A DNA stretch of 48,299 nucleotides from a virus: positions 1 through 48,299 of the IMG/VR virus record IMGVR_UViG_3300024265_000081. One strand, given 5' to 3'. The notes under the pieces were generated by a model, which saw only the letters and a list, made by a program, of their open reading frames with translations, did not search any database and was not told the origin of the DNA. Below are positions 28,928-38,600 of this stretch, one piece after another. The translations under genes were made by a program, and so were the position numbers. Position 1 is the stretch's first letter, and the number at the start of each line of letters is the position of its first letter.

Positions 28928-31061
28928 TTTACTGGACGTTGCACAAAGCCCCCAGGAATTACCCTCAATACTCCCCAACGTGCCTGAAATGGGACAATCG
29001 TTAGAGGTAGTGGAAGAGGAAGTAGATATACCGTTATTGAAGTACTTGGAAGAAAGCAACATCGTTGAGGAATTAAAAGACGCCAAGAAAACCGCCTCGG
29101 ACATATTACTGAGTTACGGAGACGCGTTTAACTCGATGAAGGAGTGGAAGAAAAAATACGACGAAGCGTTGCAGTTAGCCAAGTTGGAACCCAAAGCGAA
29201 GAAAAAGACCTTTCCCTTTGACGGGGCGAGCACGGCGATGCTTCCCTACATCCTGGAATCCATGTTGGACTTTAACGCTCGCTCGGCCCCGGAGCTGGCT
29301 TTTGCCAAGCGAATAGTCTCGGCACGTATCTTTGGTGCCAAGAATGACGAGAAGGATGCGAGAGCGAAGAGGGTAGAGACCTATTCCAATTATCAGCTCA
29401 TCGAGTTAATGCCGAGTTGGCAGGATGAGCAAGACAAGAATTTAATGGCGTTGCCGTGTGTGGGAACGACCTATAAGAAAACCTATTACGACTTTGATAA
29501 AAAGGAAGTGGTTTCGGATCTGTGCTTGGCGGATGAAATTGTTTTTGACCAAAGTTACCGGACTTTTGATCTCGCGCCGGACAAGTACGAGAAAACCACC
29601 TACACCAAAAACGAGTTAATCGGATTAATTCGCGGTGATCAGCAGTGGGTCATCGAGGAAGACAAGATCGATGACGAGGACGACGAGACGTTCATCGAGG
29701 CTTATACCTGGATTGACTTAGACGAGGACGGTTTGGAAGAGCCGTATTTGGTCATCGTGTGGGAGCGCAACGCGCAAGCGGTTTACATGCGGCCGCTGTA
29801 CGACGAAGACACCATCACCCTCGCGGACGATGAAAAGATTATCAAAGTAGAAATGGTGAAGATATTCACCCAATACCGATTCATGCCGGACCCGGAAGGC
29901 GGTCCTATGGGGATGGGTTGGGGTATTTTGCTCGGCTCGATGTTCAAGGCGCTCAACACGTCCTTAAGGCAGCAGTTAGATGCCGGAACGCTGGCGGTAA
30001 CGGCGAGTAATTCAGGGCTTATTAATGCGGATACCACCTCGAAGCGGGGCAATTCCGTACAGAGCGGGCCGATTAAAATCAAAATGGGCCAGTTGACCCC
30101 TATTCACACGCGGGGCACGGGAAATCTGTCGCAAAACGTGGCTCAGTTTCCGTTTTCCGGCCCTAATCCGACGATGTTCCAGTTATTAGACTATCTGAGC
30201 AGTGCAGCTCGCACGATTGTGAATACCTCGGTCGAGATTGAATCTAATGCCGGTGAAGCCTCCAGTTTATACCTGGCGCGTCTGCAACAAGGCTTAAAAC
30301 GGCCTAACGTTATCATTATGCGGGTGTACAAGGCCGCTCAGTTTGAATTCAATAAAATCTTTGAACTTAACGGTAAACATCACTCTAACGAAAAATACAA
30401 TCGTGTTCTTGACGAGGGTCAAGAGTACTCAATGCGCATGGATTTTAACGCCGACGATTGTGATATTCGCTTGGTAGCGGACCCGCAGAAGGGGTCGGAC
30501 ATCGAGCGGGCGGCGAGAGCGGACGCCATATTACAAGAAGCCAAGACACAACCCTCGCAAGTATTAAATTTACGCCAAGCCTATTTGGATTGGTTAGAAG
30601 TAATGCAGCTTCCGCAAGAGGAAATTGAATTACTGGCACCGAAACCGCCTGAACAGGATCCGATGCAACAGATGCTACTGGCACAGCAGCAGATGGAAGC
30701 GGAATTCCGTAATAGGGAAATGAAAACTCGCGAACAACGGTTGCAGTTAGACCAAATGCGAGCGGCTATCGATGCATCCAAAGAGATTTCTAAGCTCGGG
30801 ATAGAAGCGGATAAGACCGAAGCGGAGATAACCAAACTCTATAGCGAAGCCTTAAAGAACATTGTCGATAGTGGCGTAGCAGCAGGACAAGACGCCATAC
30901 AGACCGTGCAAAGAATTGAAGATCGATTTATTAACAGCGCCCCAGGAGGCGGAAATGGCACAAGCGCCGCGAGACCCAACCCCGGTGATCCAAGACGAAA
31001 TAGAAACTTGGCTGCACCACCCGGTAACCAAGGCATACCTTCGCTGCCTCCAGCTTTATGA
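28917..31061 (+). CDS. Portal protein, P22 gp1-like
   Basis: A 714-residue protein, close to P22 gp1 (725). It shows a helical N-terminal arm, acidic stem and clip sections, and a long Gln/Glu/Lys-rich helix near 570-660 (QQMEAEFRNREMKTREQRLQ) typical of the P22 barrel. It ends in a Pro/Gly/Arg tail. The dodecamer forms the DNA channel at one vertex and nucleates assembly. It uses a GTG start. Its final 107 bp overlap the following gene. Confidence 0.85.
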   Translation: MADNLLDVAQSPQELPSILPNVPEMGQSLEVVEEEVDIPLLKYLEESNIVEELKDAKKTASDILLSYGDAFNSMKEWKKKYDEALQLAKLEPKAKKKTFPFDGASTAMLPYILESMLDFNARSAPELAFAKRIVSARIFGAKNDEKDARAKRVETYSNYQLIELMPSWQDEQDKNLMALPCVGTTYKKTYYDFDKKEVVSDLCLADEIVFDQSYRTFDLAPDKYEKTTYTKNELIGLIRGDQQWVIEEDKIDDEDDETFIEAYTWIDLDEDGLEEPYLVIVWERNAQAVYMRPLYDEDTITLADDEKIIKVEMVKIFTQYRFMPDPEGGPMGMGWGILLGSMFKALNTSLRQQLDAGTLAVTASNSGLINADTTSKRGNSVQSGPIKIKMGQLTPIHTRGTGNLSQNVAQFPFSGPNPTMFQLLDYLSSAARTIVNTSVEIESNAGEASSLYLARLQQGLKRPNVIIMRVYKAAQFEFNKIFELNGKHHSNEKYNRVLDEGQEYSMRMDFNADDCDIRLVADPQKGSDIERAARADAILQEAKTQPSQVLNLRQAYLDWLEVMQLPQEEIELLAPKPPEQDPMQQMLLAQQQMEAEFRNREMKTREQRLQLDQMRAAIDASKEISKLGIEADKTEAEITKLYSEALKNIVDSGVAAGQDAIQTVQRIEDRFINSAPGGGNGTSAARPNPGDPRRNRNLAAPPGNQGIPSLPPAL

Positions 31062-31233
31062 AGAGGAGATTGACGAAGGCTTAGCCCTATCCAGTTACGT
31101 GGATTCCGACTGTTCGGATAGAACGTTTTCTCAAATTCACGTAGCGATTGGCAATCAGCAAGGCTTGCAGAGTGCCGCCGCCTATATGTTTCTGTTAGAT
31201 CGATTCCAAATGATCAAGGTGGAAGCGGCATGA
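30955..31233 (+). CDS. Small protein translated from inside portal 3' end
   Basis: A 92-residue protein from the ATG at 30955, with AGGAGG 5 nt upstream, read in a different frame over the last 107 bp of the portal gene. It is acidic and helical (IQDEIETWLHHPVTKAYLRC, LQLYEEEID) and ends coupled to the GroES-like gene. An unusually long overlap with a strong ribosome site suggests deliberate coupling to portal translation. Function unknown; a head-assembly factor is possible. Confidence 0.6.
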   Translation: MAQAPRDPTPVIQDEIETWLHHPVTKAYLRCLQLYEEEIDEGLALSSYVDSDCSDRTFSQIHVAIGNQQGLQSAAAYMFLLDRFQMIKVEAA

Positions 31234-31682
31234 GGATCGGAAACGAATTAAAGAAGCAATATGCCGACATGTTGCGGCGTGATATGAATCAAGACGAAGT
31301 AGACGAAATTCGGCTTCGATTTTCCGCTCTGGAGCCCGAGGCGACGGGCTATCACATCCTGATCCGGCCGATTGATGCCACTCAGGGAATGGAAGCCGCG
31401 CAGATGGACCTAGCACCTGAACTCGCGGCAGCGGGATTCCAGATGAAAACCGACCACGAGCAATCGCGACAGTCTAAAGGTTCAGACATTGGTTTGGTGA
31501 TTCATCTCGGCCCGGAAGCTTATCAACACGAGCGTTTTGGCGATCCGTGGTGTGAAATCGGTGACATTGTGTTGTTCAAGCGCTACGAAGGCCATCAATT
31601 TGAATTTCCTCCCGGAAGCGGTACGCGCTATCACCTCGTTAACGATGAAGACATATTTGGCGCGTTAGGGGATAAATCATGA
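31230..31682 (+). CDS. GroES/Cpn10-like co-chaperonin
   Basis: A 150-residue protein. After a helical 38-residue start, residues 40-147 read like a Cpn10 fold: GYHILIRPIDATQG, an open mobile-loop region, DIGLVIHLGPEAYQ, then EIGDIVLFKRYEGHQF and LVNDEDIFGAL. The GD-x-VLF and DEDI-x-G motifs are characteristic. T4 gp31-like phage co-chaperonins replace GroES so GroEL can fold the capsid protein; its place between portal and scaffold suits that. The mobile loop that would contact GroEL seems replaced by a Glu/Gln/Asp-rich segment. Confidence 0.75.
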   Translation: MRIGNELKKQYADMLRRDMNQDEVDEIRLRFSALEPEATGYHILIRPIDATQGMEAAQMDLAPELAAAGFQMKTDHEQSRQSKGSDIGLVIHLGPEAYQHERFGDPWCEIGDIVLFKRYEGHQFEFPPGSGTRYHLVNDEDIFGALGDKS

Positions 31683-32569
31683 GTGAATTAGACCAAAAAA
31701 TCGATGATCTAGCCAGCCAATACGACAAAGAACCGGCGTCCGAGGCTAAAAAAGCCGAAGCTCCTGCAGGAGAGGAAGTTTCGGAGCCAAAACCGGCCGA
31801 AAAATCCGAGGAATCCACGGACGATCCACCGGGTTACATGAATTACGAGGCGTGGGTGGCAGCGGGCAAGGATCCCGACGATTTCAAAGGCAAGAATGCC
31901 TACGAGAAAAACTTCAAGAGTATCAAGGAAAATAAATCCTTGCGCGCTGACATTCGCGAGATGAAGTCCACGCTAAAAACGACAGCGGAAGCGATTAATG
32001 TACAAGTCCAGGAGGCGAGGCATACCGAACGGGCGAAAGTCGTGGCCGAATTTGAAGCCGCCAAGGAAAACGACGATATCGATGCCGTGATAGCCGCCAA
32101 GGATAAGTTACACAGGATCGACTCACAACCGGCCCATAAAGCCGCTCCTCCGCTGAACCCGGTGGTTAGTGAGTTCTTAACCGATAACGGTGTACTCAAT
32201 AAAGACTCGGATGAATTCGATGTTAAAGCGAGGCGACAATTCGAAAAAGCGTATGACAACAAACTGCGCATTCTCGATGACGGTAGCCATCTGTTTGAGG
32301 AAGACGACATTAAAGATTGCCTGAATGCGGCGTTTAAGGACATCAAAGGATTAAATTCGCACTTGTTTGAGAGCCCCAGGAACGAGCGCAAAGGGCCAGC
32401 GTCGAAAGCGCGCCGTACCCCCACTAATGCGGCTCCCACGGGCGTGGACAAGATTGAACGCAGCAACCCGAGAGATCAGAACGCCGCTGCCGAGGTCTTC
32501 GAATTAATTAAAAGTCGAGATCCGAAGGCCGCTGAAGCGTTTGCCAAAGTAATGGGAGAGCCCCAATGA
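31679..32569 (+). CDS. Scaffolding protein
   Basis: A 296-residue, highly charged protein with an acidic Pro/Glu-rich N-terminus, long helical middle (REMKSTLKTTAEAINVQVQE) and a basic C-terminus (about 235-260). It has the length (P22 gp8 is 303 residues), composition and position, after the portal and before the coat, of a scaffold that directs procapsid assembly and is then released. The basic C-terminus is the usual coat-binding part. It overlaps its neighbours by 4 bp each. Confidence 0.75.
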   Translation: MSELDQKIDDLASQYDKEPASEAKKAEAPAGEEVSEPKPAEKSEESTDDPPGYMNYEAWVAAGKDPDDFKGKNAYEKNFKSIKENKSLRADIREMKSTLKTTAEAINVQVQEARHTERAKVVAEFEAAKENDDIDAVIAAKDKLHRIDSQPAHKAAPPLNPVVSEFLTDNGVLNKDSDEFDVKARRQFEKAYDNKLRILDDGSHLFEEDDIKDCLNAAFKDIKGLNSHLFESPRNERKGPASKARRTPTNAAPTGVDKIERSNPRDQNAAAEVFELIKSRDPKAAEAFAKVMGEPQ

Positions 32570-33108
32570 GTAAAAAGAAAGTGCGCAAGTCTACAGGCGC
32601 TACCGACACGAAAATACGAGCACCGATGCACCGTAAAAAGCAATTGGACGCTGAAATATTTCAGGAACGATACGGCGCTGAAAATCAATTGATGTGGATT
32701 GTTGATGAAGGCGGCGATTTGGATCGCTGGCTCGATGCAGGAGCGCAGCCGGTAGAACGAGCGGCCGGGCGACAACACAATTTTGAAGGCTTAAGCGATC
32801 GGCACCAGTCTAAGTGGATGCGGGTAGTCGCGGGCACGGATAAGTCCGGTAATACCTCGTATCAATACCTGTTAGCGATCGATAAAGAGGTATACAACGA
32901 CATTAAGCTGGAGCCGGAGAGACAACGGCAAAAGGAAATACAAAAAGCCATGGGCCTTAACGCGCAAGAGGGCGTTGCACCCATGGAAGCACGCGAAGTA
33001 AACAAAGCCGGTGTAAAAACCTATGCACCGTACAATATCGACGGCTCACAAGGGTACAACGCTATCCGATCGACGCCTAATGAGTTCCCTCCAGCCCAAA
33101 GCGGCTGA
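32566..33108 (+). CDS. Head-region protein of unknown function
   Basis: A 180-residue basic protein. It begins MSKKKVRKSTGATDTKIRAP and has an LMWIVDEGGDLDRWLDAGAQ strand-helix, then a DKSGNTSYQYLLAIDKEVYND segment. It lies between scaffold and capsid genes, coupled to the scaffold. It may be a minor head or head-assembly protein. No family is recognised. Confidence 0.5.
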   Translation: MSKKKVRKSTGATDTKIRAPMHRKKQLDAEIFQERYGAENQLMWIVDEGGDLDRWLDAGAQPVERAAGRQHNFEGLSDRHQSKWMRVVAGTDKSGNTSYQYLLAIDKEVYNDIKLEPERQRQKEIQKAMGLNAQEGVAPMEAREVNKAGVKTYAPYNIDGSQGYNAIRSTPNEFPPAQSG

Positions 33109-33158
33109 CACCACTTCCCCCTCCTGGTTCTATCAGGAATCCGAGCCAAAAGCGGCTC
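33092..33158 (+). terminator. Pair of small hairpins after head gene
   Basis: CAGCC/GGCTG (33092-33107) at the gene end and GAGCC/GGCTC (33143-33158) each form a 5-bp stem with a six-base loop; the second is followed by a short T-stretch. They may slow or partly end transcription before the decoration and capsid genes. A further GTGT/ACAC hairpin before a TTTTATTATTATT run stands near 33222-33247. Confidence 0.4.
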
Positions 33159-33260
33159 TTTGTAATACTAAAAGTTGTATTGCATCTCTAACGTTTTATC
33201 TTTTGCGTAACACCTAAAAGCGGGTGTGAGCACACTTTTATTATTATTTGGAGGCCAATT

Positions 33261-33839
33261 ATGGCTAATGTAGACAGTCCATTTGGTGCCGTGGCTATAG
33301 GCACTTCTGATGGCTCTGATTATCACGGCAAAATGCGTGAAGTAGAGTTTCTAGCGGCTGATGCCGTCGCTGCGTTTATCGGCGATTTCGTCACGTTGAC
33401 AGGAACCACGGGCACTGACGGTTTTACACCGGTTGTGGCCCAAGCTGCGGCGGGTGATTCCGTTATCGGAGTTCTCGTTTCCCTTGTCCCCACTTTTGAG
33501 GATGAAGGTTCACTAACCCTAAACAATCGTCTCGCTTCAACGGCCCGTAAAGGTTACGTGTTGTTTGGCTCAGACGTTCTCTACACCATGCAGGAAGACT
33601 CTGTTGGCGGCGCTTTAGTGGCGGCTGATCAGGGTTTGAATGTCGATATCGTGGTTGCGGCCGGTGACACCATCACCGGTATCTCTGCGATGGAAATCGA
33701 TAGTTCCACGATTCTACAAGCGACGGGTCAACTTCGGTTGCGTCGTGTGGATCGCGGCCCGGATAACGAGCTGGGAATTAACGCTAAGTGGGTAGTGAAC
33801 ATCAATGAAAACCAAGATGATCACGGAGCAGGAGTTTAA
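33261..33839 (+). CDS. Head decoration-like structural protein
   Basis: A 192-residue beta-rich protein with Ala/Gly/Asp/Val composition (DFVTLTGTTGTDGFTPVVAQ), followed by the capsid gene 2 bp away. GGAGG lies 7 nt before the ATG. Its size and place suit a decoration or capsid-stabilising protein. No catalytic motifs. Confidence 0.6.
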   Translation: MANVDSPFGAVAIGTSDGSDYHGKMREVEFLAADAVAAFIGDFVTLTGTTGTDGFTPVVAQAAAGDSVIGVLVSLVPTFEDEGSLTLNNRLASTARKGYVLFGSDVLYTMQEDSVGGALVAADQGLNVDIVVAAGDTITGISAMEIDSSTILQATGQLRLRRVDRGPDNELGINAKWVVNINENQDDHGAGV

Positions 33840-33841
33840 TC

Positions 33842-34756
33842 ATGGCTAATCCAGCGAGTATTGTAACGCAAGGTAGTGAGGCCCGGTTACTCCAAGAGGG
33901 CATCAACGCCATAGCGACCATTGAGTATAACGATTTACCAATGGAAAAAGACGCCATTTTCACGTCGCAAACCAGTGAGAAAGCTTACGAGCTTGATGTC
34001 TCACTGAGCGGAACGGGACTGGCGAAAATCAAACCCGAAGGCACTTCTATCTCCTACGACGGAGAGAAACAGGACTTCGCCACCACTTACGTCAACACAG
34101 TGTATGCACTGGGAACCATCATTACGATGGAAGCCCAAATGAATAACCTGTACCGCGATCTAGTGCTGAGTTCAGGGCGTTTGTTAAAACGATCGCTCAT
34201 GCACACAGACGAACAAGTCGCGGCTGACGTAATCAACAACGGCTACGACGGAGCCTTTCCAATTGGCGACGGTCAACCGTTGTTTAGCTTAACGCACGTG
34301 TTAGGTAAAGGCGGAACATTCGCTAATATCTTCTCAGTCTTTACCGCGTTAAGTCAAACCGCTGTAGAAGATGCGTTAATTGAAATCGAGGACTATCGAG
34401 ACGGTGCGGGGCTCTTAATTGATGCTCGCGGCATGTCACTGCATATTCCACGTCAATTGCGCTTCACCGCTGATCGTATCCTGGCGTCTCGTTTCGAGCC
34501 CGCCACGGCGAACAATGCGGTCAACCCCGTAGCGAATATTTTTCCTGACGGCTATCACGTCAACCACCGTTTCACCAGTGCTACTGACTGGTTTATTAAA
34601 ACGGATGTGGACGACGGCTTTAAGGAATTTAATCGCATGGACTACTACTTTGACACCGATAACGATTTTGGAACCTCCAACTATCGGCATAAAGGTATGT
34701 TTTATAAGTCTTACGGATTGACTGACCCACGCGCTGCCTTCGGCAGTAACACATAA
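33842..34756 (+). CDS. Major capsid protein (HK97-type fold likely)
   Basis: A 304-residue protein. FTSQTSEKAYELDVSLSGTG follows a helical N-arm; YVNTVYALGTIITMEAQMNN resembles the E-loop and spine-helix region of HK97-type capsids, and DGQPLFSLTH with a later ADRILASRFEP match Mu gpT-like capsid proteins more than the 430-residue P22 coat. It is followed directly by the strong terminator at 34761, as befits an abundant product. The fold assignment is by pattern. Confidence 0.8.
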   Translation: MANPASIVTQGSEARLLQEGINAIATIEYNDLPMEKDAIFTSQTSEKAYELDVSLSGTGLAKIKPEGTSISYDGEKQDFATTYVNTVYALGTIITMEAQMNNLYRDLVLSSGRLLKRSLMHTDEQVAADVINNGYDGAFPIGDGQPLFSLTHVLGKGGTFANIFSVFTALSQTAVEDALIEIEDYRDGAGLLIDARGMSLHIPRQLRFTADRILASRFEPATANNAVNPVANIFPDGYHVNHRFTSATDWFIKTDVDDGFKEFNRMDYYFDTDNDFGTSNYRHKGMFYKSYGLTDPRAAFGSNT

Positions 34757-34760
34757 CATT

Positions 34761-34783
34761 GGGGGCTTCGGCCCCCCTTTTTT
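34761..34783 (+). terminator. Strong intrinsic terminator after capsid gene
   Basis: GGGGGC (34761-34766), loop TTCG, and GCCCCC (34771-34776) form a perfect stem with a very stable UUCG tetraloop, followed by six T (34778-34783). It lies 5 bp after the capsid stop and separates head genes from the fibre genes. Confidence 0.92.
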
Positions 34784-34825
34784 CTGTCCCTGGTGGTTAA
34801 GTTTCGGTTCGAATCCGTTAGGCAG
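34784..34825 (+). other. tRNA-like fragment (B-box match)
   Basis: GGTTCGAATCC (34806-34816) is an exact tRNA T-loop/B-box. It is preceded by TGGTTAAG, like a D-loop, and CTGTC (34784-34788) can pair with GGCAG (34821-34825) as a short acceptor-like stem. There is no anticodon arm and the T-stem is only three pairs, so it is not a working tRNA. It might be a remnant or a chance match at the start of the fibre-gene block. Confidence 0.25.
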
Positions 34826-34836
34826 TTGGAGTTATC

Positions 34837-35229
34837 ATGTCCCTAACAAATTTCCCCAATGGCATGGGCAGCTTTTTTGTCGATTCAAATGCCACAGAAA
34901 TAACCGCTAACTACAGTGTAATCATCCCGGCTGATTCAGGTAAAACCTTTACCATAGCTACAGACGGCTTAACCTTCACCCTTCCAAATCTCGTCACTGG
35001 TAACACTGTTACTTTTGTCAATATGGGTTCTGACGGCACGGTAGCATTAACTATTGACCCAAATGTTGCTGACGGCATCACCTATGCCGGTGATTCAACC
35101 GATGGCGTGACTTTAGTTAACACCAAAGCTACGGCTAAGAAGGGCGATTATGTCACCCTAGCGAGCTTGTTTGCCACTGCATCTTGGCAAGTAGTCGCTG
35201 TTCGCGGCGTATGGGCTAAAGGCGTTTAA
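34837..35229 (+). CDS. Beta-rich structural protein, fibre or decoration
   Basis: A 130-residue protein, rich in Thr, Gly, Val and Asp with short strands, and a VRGVWAKGV ending. GGAG lies upstream. It precedes similar small protein and the giant protein, suggesting a shared virion appendage. No family is recognised. Confidence 0.5.
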   Translation: MSLTNFPNGMGSFFVDSNATEITANYSVIIPADSGKTFTIATDGLTFTLPNLVTGNTVTFVNMGSDGTVALTIDPNVADGITYAGDSTDGVTLVNTKATAKKGDYVTLASLFATASWQVVAVRGVWAKGV

Positions 35230-35249
35230 GATAAGAGGAGTCTTATCTT

Positions 35250-35612
35250 ATGGCTACTATAAACGGTAAATCGTTTACCCAGTACACCGACCTCAACATC
35301 CTGGATGAGTTACGCGTTCAGGGCGTTTTGATCTCGCCCTCGGGTGGGCAAGACATTGTTGAAGTGTCAGGGAATTACTCTCAAGAGATCGATGATGATG
35401 TCATTGTCATCACCGGACCTGCCAACCTGACTTTAATTCAGGCTTCAACCGCCGTTAAAAGCGTTTCCGTAAAGAGCAAGTTAGGCGGCGGAGACGTTGT
35501 ACTACTCCCCTTTGCCGGTGATACGGTGAATGCCACCACCAGCGTTACCCTCACGAACGGCACCGCGAATAAATTCACGCCAATCACTTTGGACTGGGAA
35601 ATCACGGCCTAA
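35250..35612 (+). CDS. Beta-rich structural protein, fibre or decoration
   Basis: A 120-residue protein, Ser/Gly/Val/Thr-rich, with an AGGAG ribosome site. ILDELRVQGVLISPSGGQDI gives a helix-turn-strand start; it then continues in strands. It may be an adaptor for the giant protein that follows 14 bp later. No family is recognised. Confidence 0.5.
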   Translation: MATINGKSFTQYTDLNILDELRVQGVLISPSGGQDIVEVSGNYSQEIDDDVIVITGPANLTLIQASTAVKSVSVKSKLGGGDVVLLPFAGDTVNATTSVTLTNGTANKFTPITLDWEITA

Positions 35613-35626
35613 CGGCAGGTTTATCT

Positions 35627-38600
35627 ATGGCATTTAAGAGTAATATCGACGGACAAATAAGAGGCTTTTACTTTGCCGCCTCTGGCGATGATCAATTGAG
35701 TGGTGAAACTCTAGAAGTCCCCAAACTCACCATTCAGGCAGCGATTAACGCAGCGGCGGCATTAATACCCGTGCCTTCAGCCACCGACCTGGCCATTGTG
35801 TCTGCCTCGCAAGGGGGATCATTCACTAACAGTTTTGTCATGGCTGACTTTGTTCAAGTCAACGGCGTCAATACCAGTATCAACGCCACGGCCGCGATCG
35901 CGATAACCATGGCCAACAGTGCGGAGTTGATATTAACCTCGGCGGCCAACTCTCAAGCCTCCAGCACCGTCTTGGATGTAACCGGGAAGACGTTTGTCGC
36001 TTCCTTTGTCGGCGTGCTTGGCACCATTGGCGCGAGTTCCATCGGCGCGAGTGTGAGCGGCACGGTCTCGAATATTTTCTTTGATACGCCCCAAGTGTTG
36101 TGTGACGGCACGGGTTCTACCGCGTTTAGCATCACCTCCACCAATACCACGGCGGTTGATATTAACGTGGACACGGTAAATTTTCTCGGCAATGACACCA
36201 CGTTCATCGATCACAACCCCGCCAATGTAACGGACGTGACCAACGTCAGTGTGTCGAGCATTGAAAAAAACAGCTCGACCGGCACCACCGCCTTTTTAGT
36301 CCAGAACGGTCTGCTGAGTGTGGAATCGGCCGGGACGATTGATGCGGCCGACGCGATTCAGGTCACGGGCGCGGGCACGCTCATCATCGATGCCAACGAA
36401 ATTAACGGCGATATCACCGTCGACGCGGGAGCCACCCTAAAATGTAACATCCGAAACTTTACCGGCACGCTGACCAATAACGGCACCATTCAAGGCACTA
36501 TTTTTCATACTGCCTTGAATGAAACGGTTTTTTATGGGGATGCGGCTTTTAATGATGTTATATCGATCCAAGGCGGCGTAAGCCTCCAGTCTCCGATTGA
36601 GTTTTCCGACGGCTCAACCCAAATAAAAGCCGCGTCTCCTAATTTGTTTGAAGGGCGCACCGTCTCCGCTATTTTAAATCAAACCTTTGATGTAACCGCA
36701 CAGGACACGCAACCGCACGCCGTTTTCTTCCGGGAAGACGGCATAAAAATGTACGTGAGCGCCGCGATTACCGATACCGTGCTGGAATACGATTTGTCGA
36801 CAGGGTGGGATATTTCAACGGCGGTGTTCAATCAGTCTTTTGATGTTTCGTCGCAAGAGTCCAATATCCGTGGGCTGTTTTTTAAAGAAGACGGTTTGCG
36901 AATGTATATCACCGGTTCGGCCGGTATGGACATTAATCAATACGATCTTGGCACCGCGTGGGATATTTCGACCGCCGTTTTTGACACTAATTTTTCTCTC
37001 GCCGCGCAAACCACATTACCTATTGCGGTGGTGTTTAATCCTCTGGGTTTTTCTTTTTATATTGCCGATTTTATTAACGGTTTTATTCGTCGCTACAACA
37101 TGACAACGGCGTGGGATGTTGCCACAGCCAGTTTTAGCGGTGACAGTTTCGACACCAGCGGAACGATCGGTACACTCGATCCCGGCGGCGTCTGCTTCAG
37201 GCTAGACGGCGCTATTATGTATGTGTTAGGCGATACCGAAGAATCCATACTCGAATATTTCCTGACGACACCGTGGGATATCACCACCGCGCAGTTTGAA
37301 GACGTGCGCATTGAAAATATTGAAGCCATGCGCGGCCTATGCGCCAATCATTATAACGAAAAATTGTTTTTTGTCAGTGCCAGCACAGCGCTGGTTTATG
37401 ATTTTAACTTGGGCATTGCTCTCGAAGGAGGGCTGTCTGCGCCGCAAACTTTGACGATTAACCCGTCGGGTGACGTTGATATTACGACGCCGGTTAATTT
37501 TCTCGATGGTTCGACCCAAATCCAAGCGTCCGCACCCGGACAACCGCCGCGCCTTAACACGATTAATCTGCTGACGACCTTCGATGCCAGTGGCCAGATA
37601 AGCGATAGCAACGGGATCTGGATAAGCCGGAACGGCTTAAAGCTCTACCTTGCCGACGACACCACCTTAACCGCCTTTGAATACACGCTGACGGTGCCGT
37701 TCGACACCTCGACCATGACCTATAGCGGTAACAGTTTGGTGCGTGGGGCGGCGTTTGAAAGTTTCGCCCTGTCGTCCGATGGCACCCAAGCCTATTTTAT
37801 GAACCTCGTAGGCCAGTTTACCATCGCGGATTTAAGCACCGCGTTTGATTTATCCACGGCCGGATCCTTCTTTACCGCGACGCCTTCGGGCCTTTCGGCG
37901 TTATCGTCGGTGCGGGTGCTTGATAACGGTATCGACGTGTTTTTCATGATGAACGGCGGTGTCATTCTGCAATGGGAAATGACCGTACCGAACAACCTGG
38001 ACACGCTGGTTGACACCGGAAACAGCTTCACAGATGCCGGTATAGGCAATGCCGCTGGTTTGGATATTTTTAATGACCGGCGCGGCTTCGTTACCTGTGA
38101 TCCTAACACCGACACTATTTTTCATTATGCGTTAGATGTCCCCGGCGATATTACCAGCGCCCGATTGATTGATAGCTTTTTGGATAGCGGCGCGGGCTTT
38201 GTAGAAATTGCGGCGGCGTCTAACACCTCAAAACTATTTACCCTGCAAATCGCCAGCGGAACCATGCGCGATTATACGCTGGGTTTGGGATCGGATGCGT
38301 TATCCGTGTTTGACGGCGTGAACACCGGCAACTTAACGATTGAAGAAAATAGCGCGATAGCCTTTGGCAACGAGTCCACACAAAACCAAGCCCCGATACC
38401 GGGCGGCACAGCATTCAATTTAAAAAATCTTTATTTTGAAAATAGCGAGGACGTTAGCGCGGAGATAGACAGCGTGCGTGGCATGTGGATTAGCCAGGAC
38501 GGCCTTAAATTGTACATTGCTGATGTGACCAGTCAGAGCGGTTTTGAGTACGACATGACGGTGCCGTGGGATACCACCACCCTGAGTTATTCAGGGAACA

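Noticed and set aside
31900-32466. 188-residue leftward ORF antisense to the scaffold gene
   Set aside because: Ser/Leu/Ala-rich composition typical of an antisense shadow; the forward scaffold gene is well supported by order and composition.
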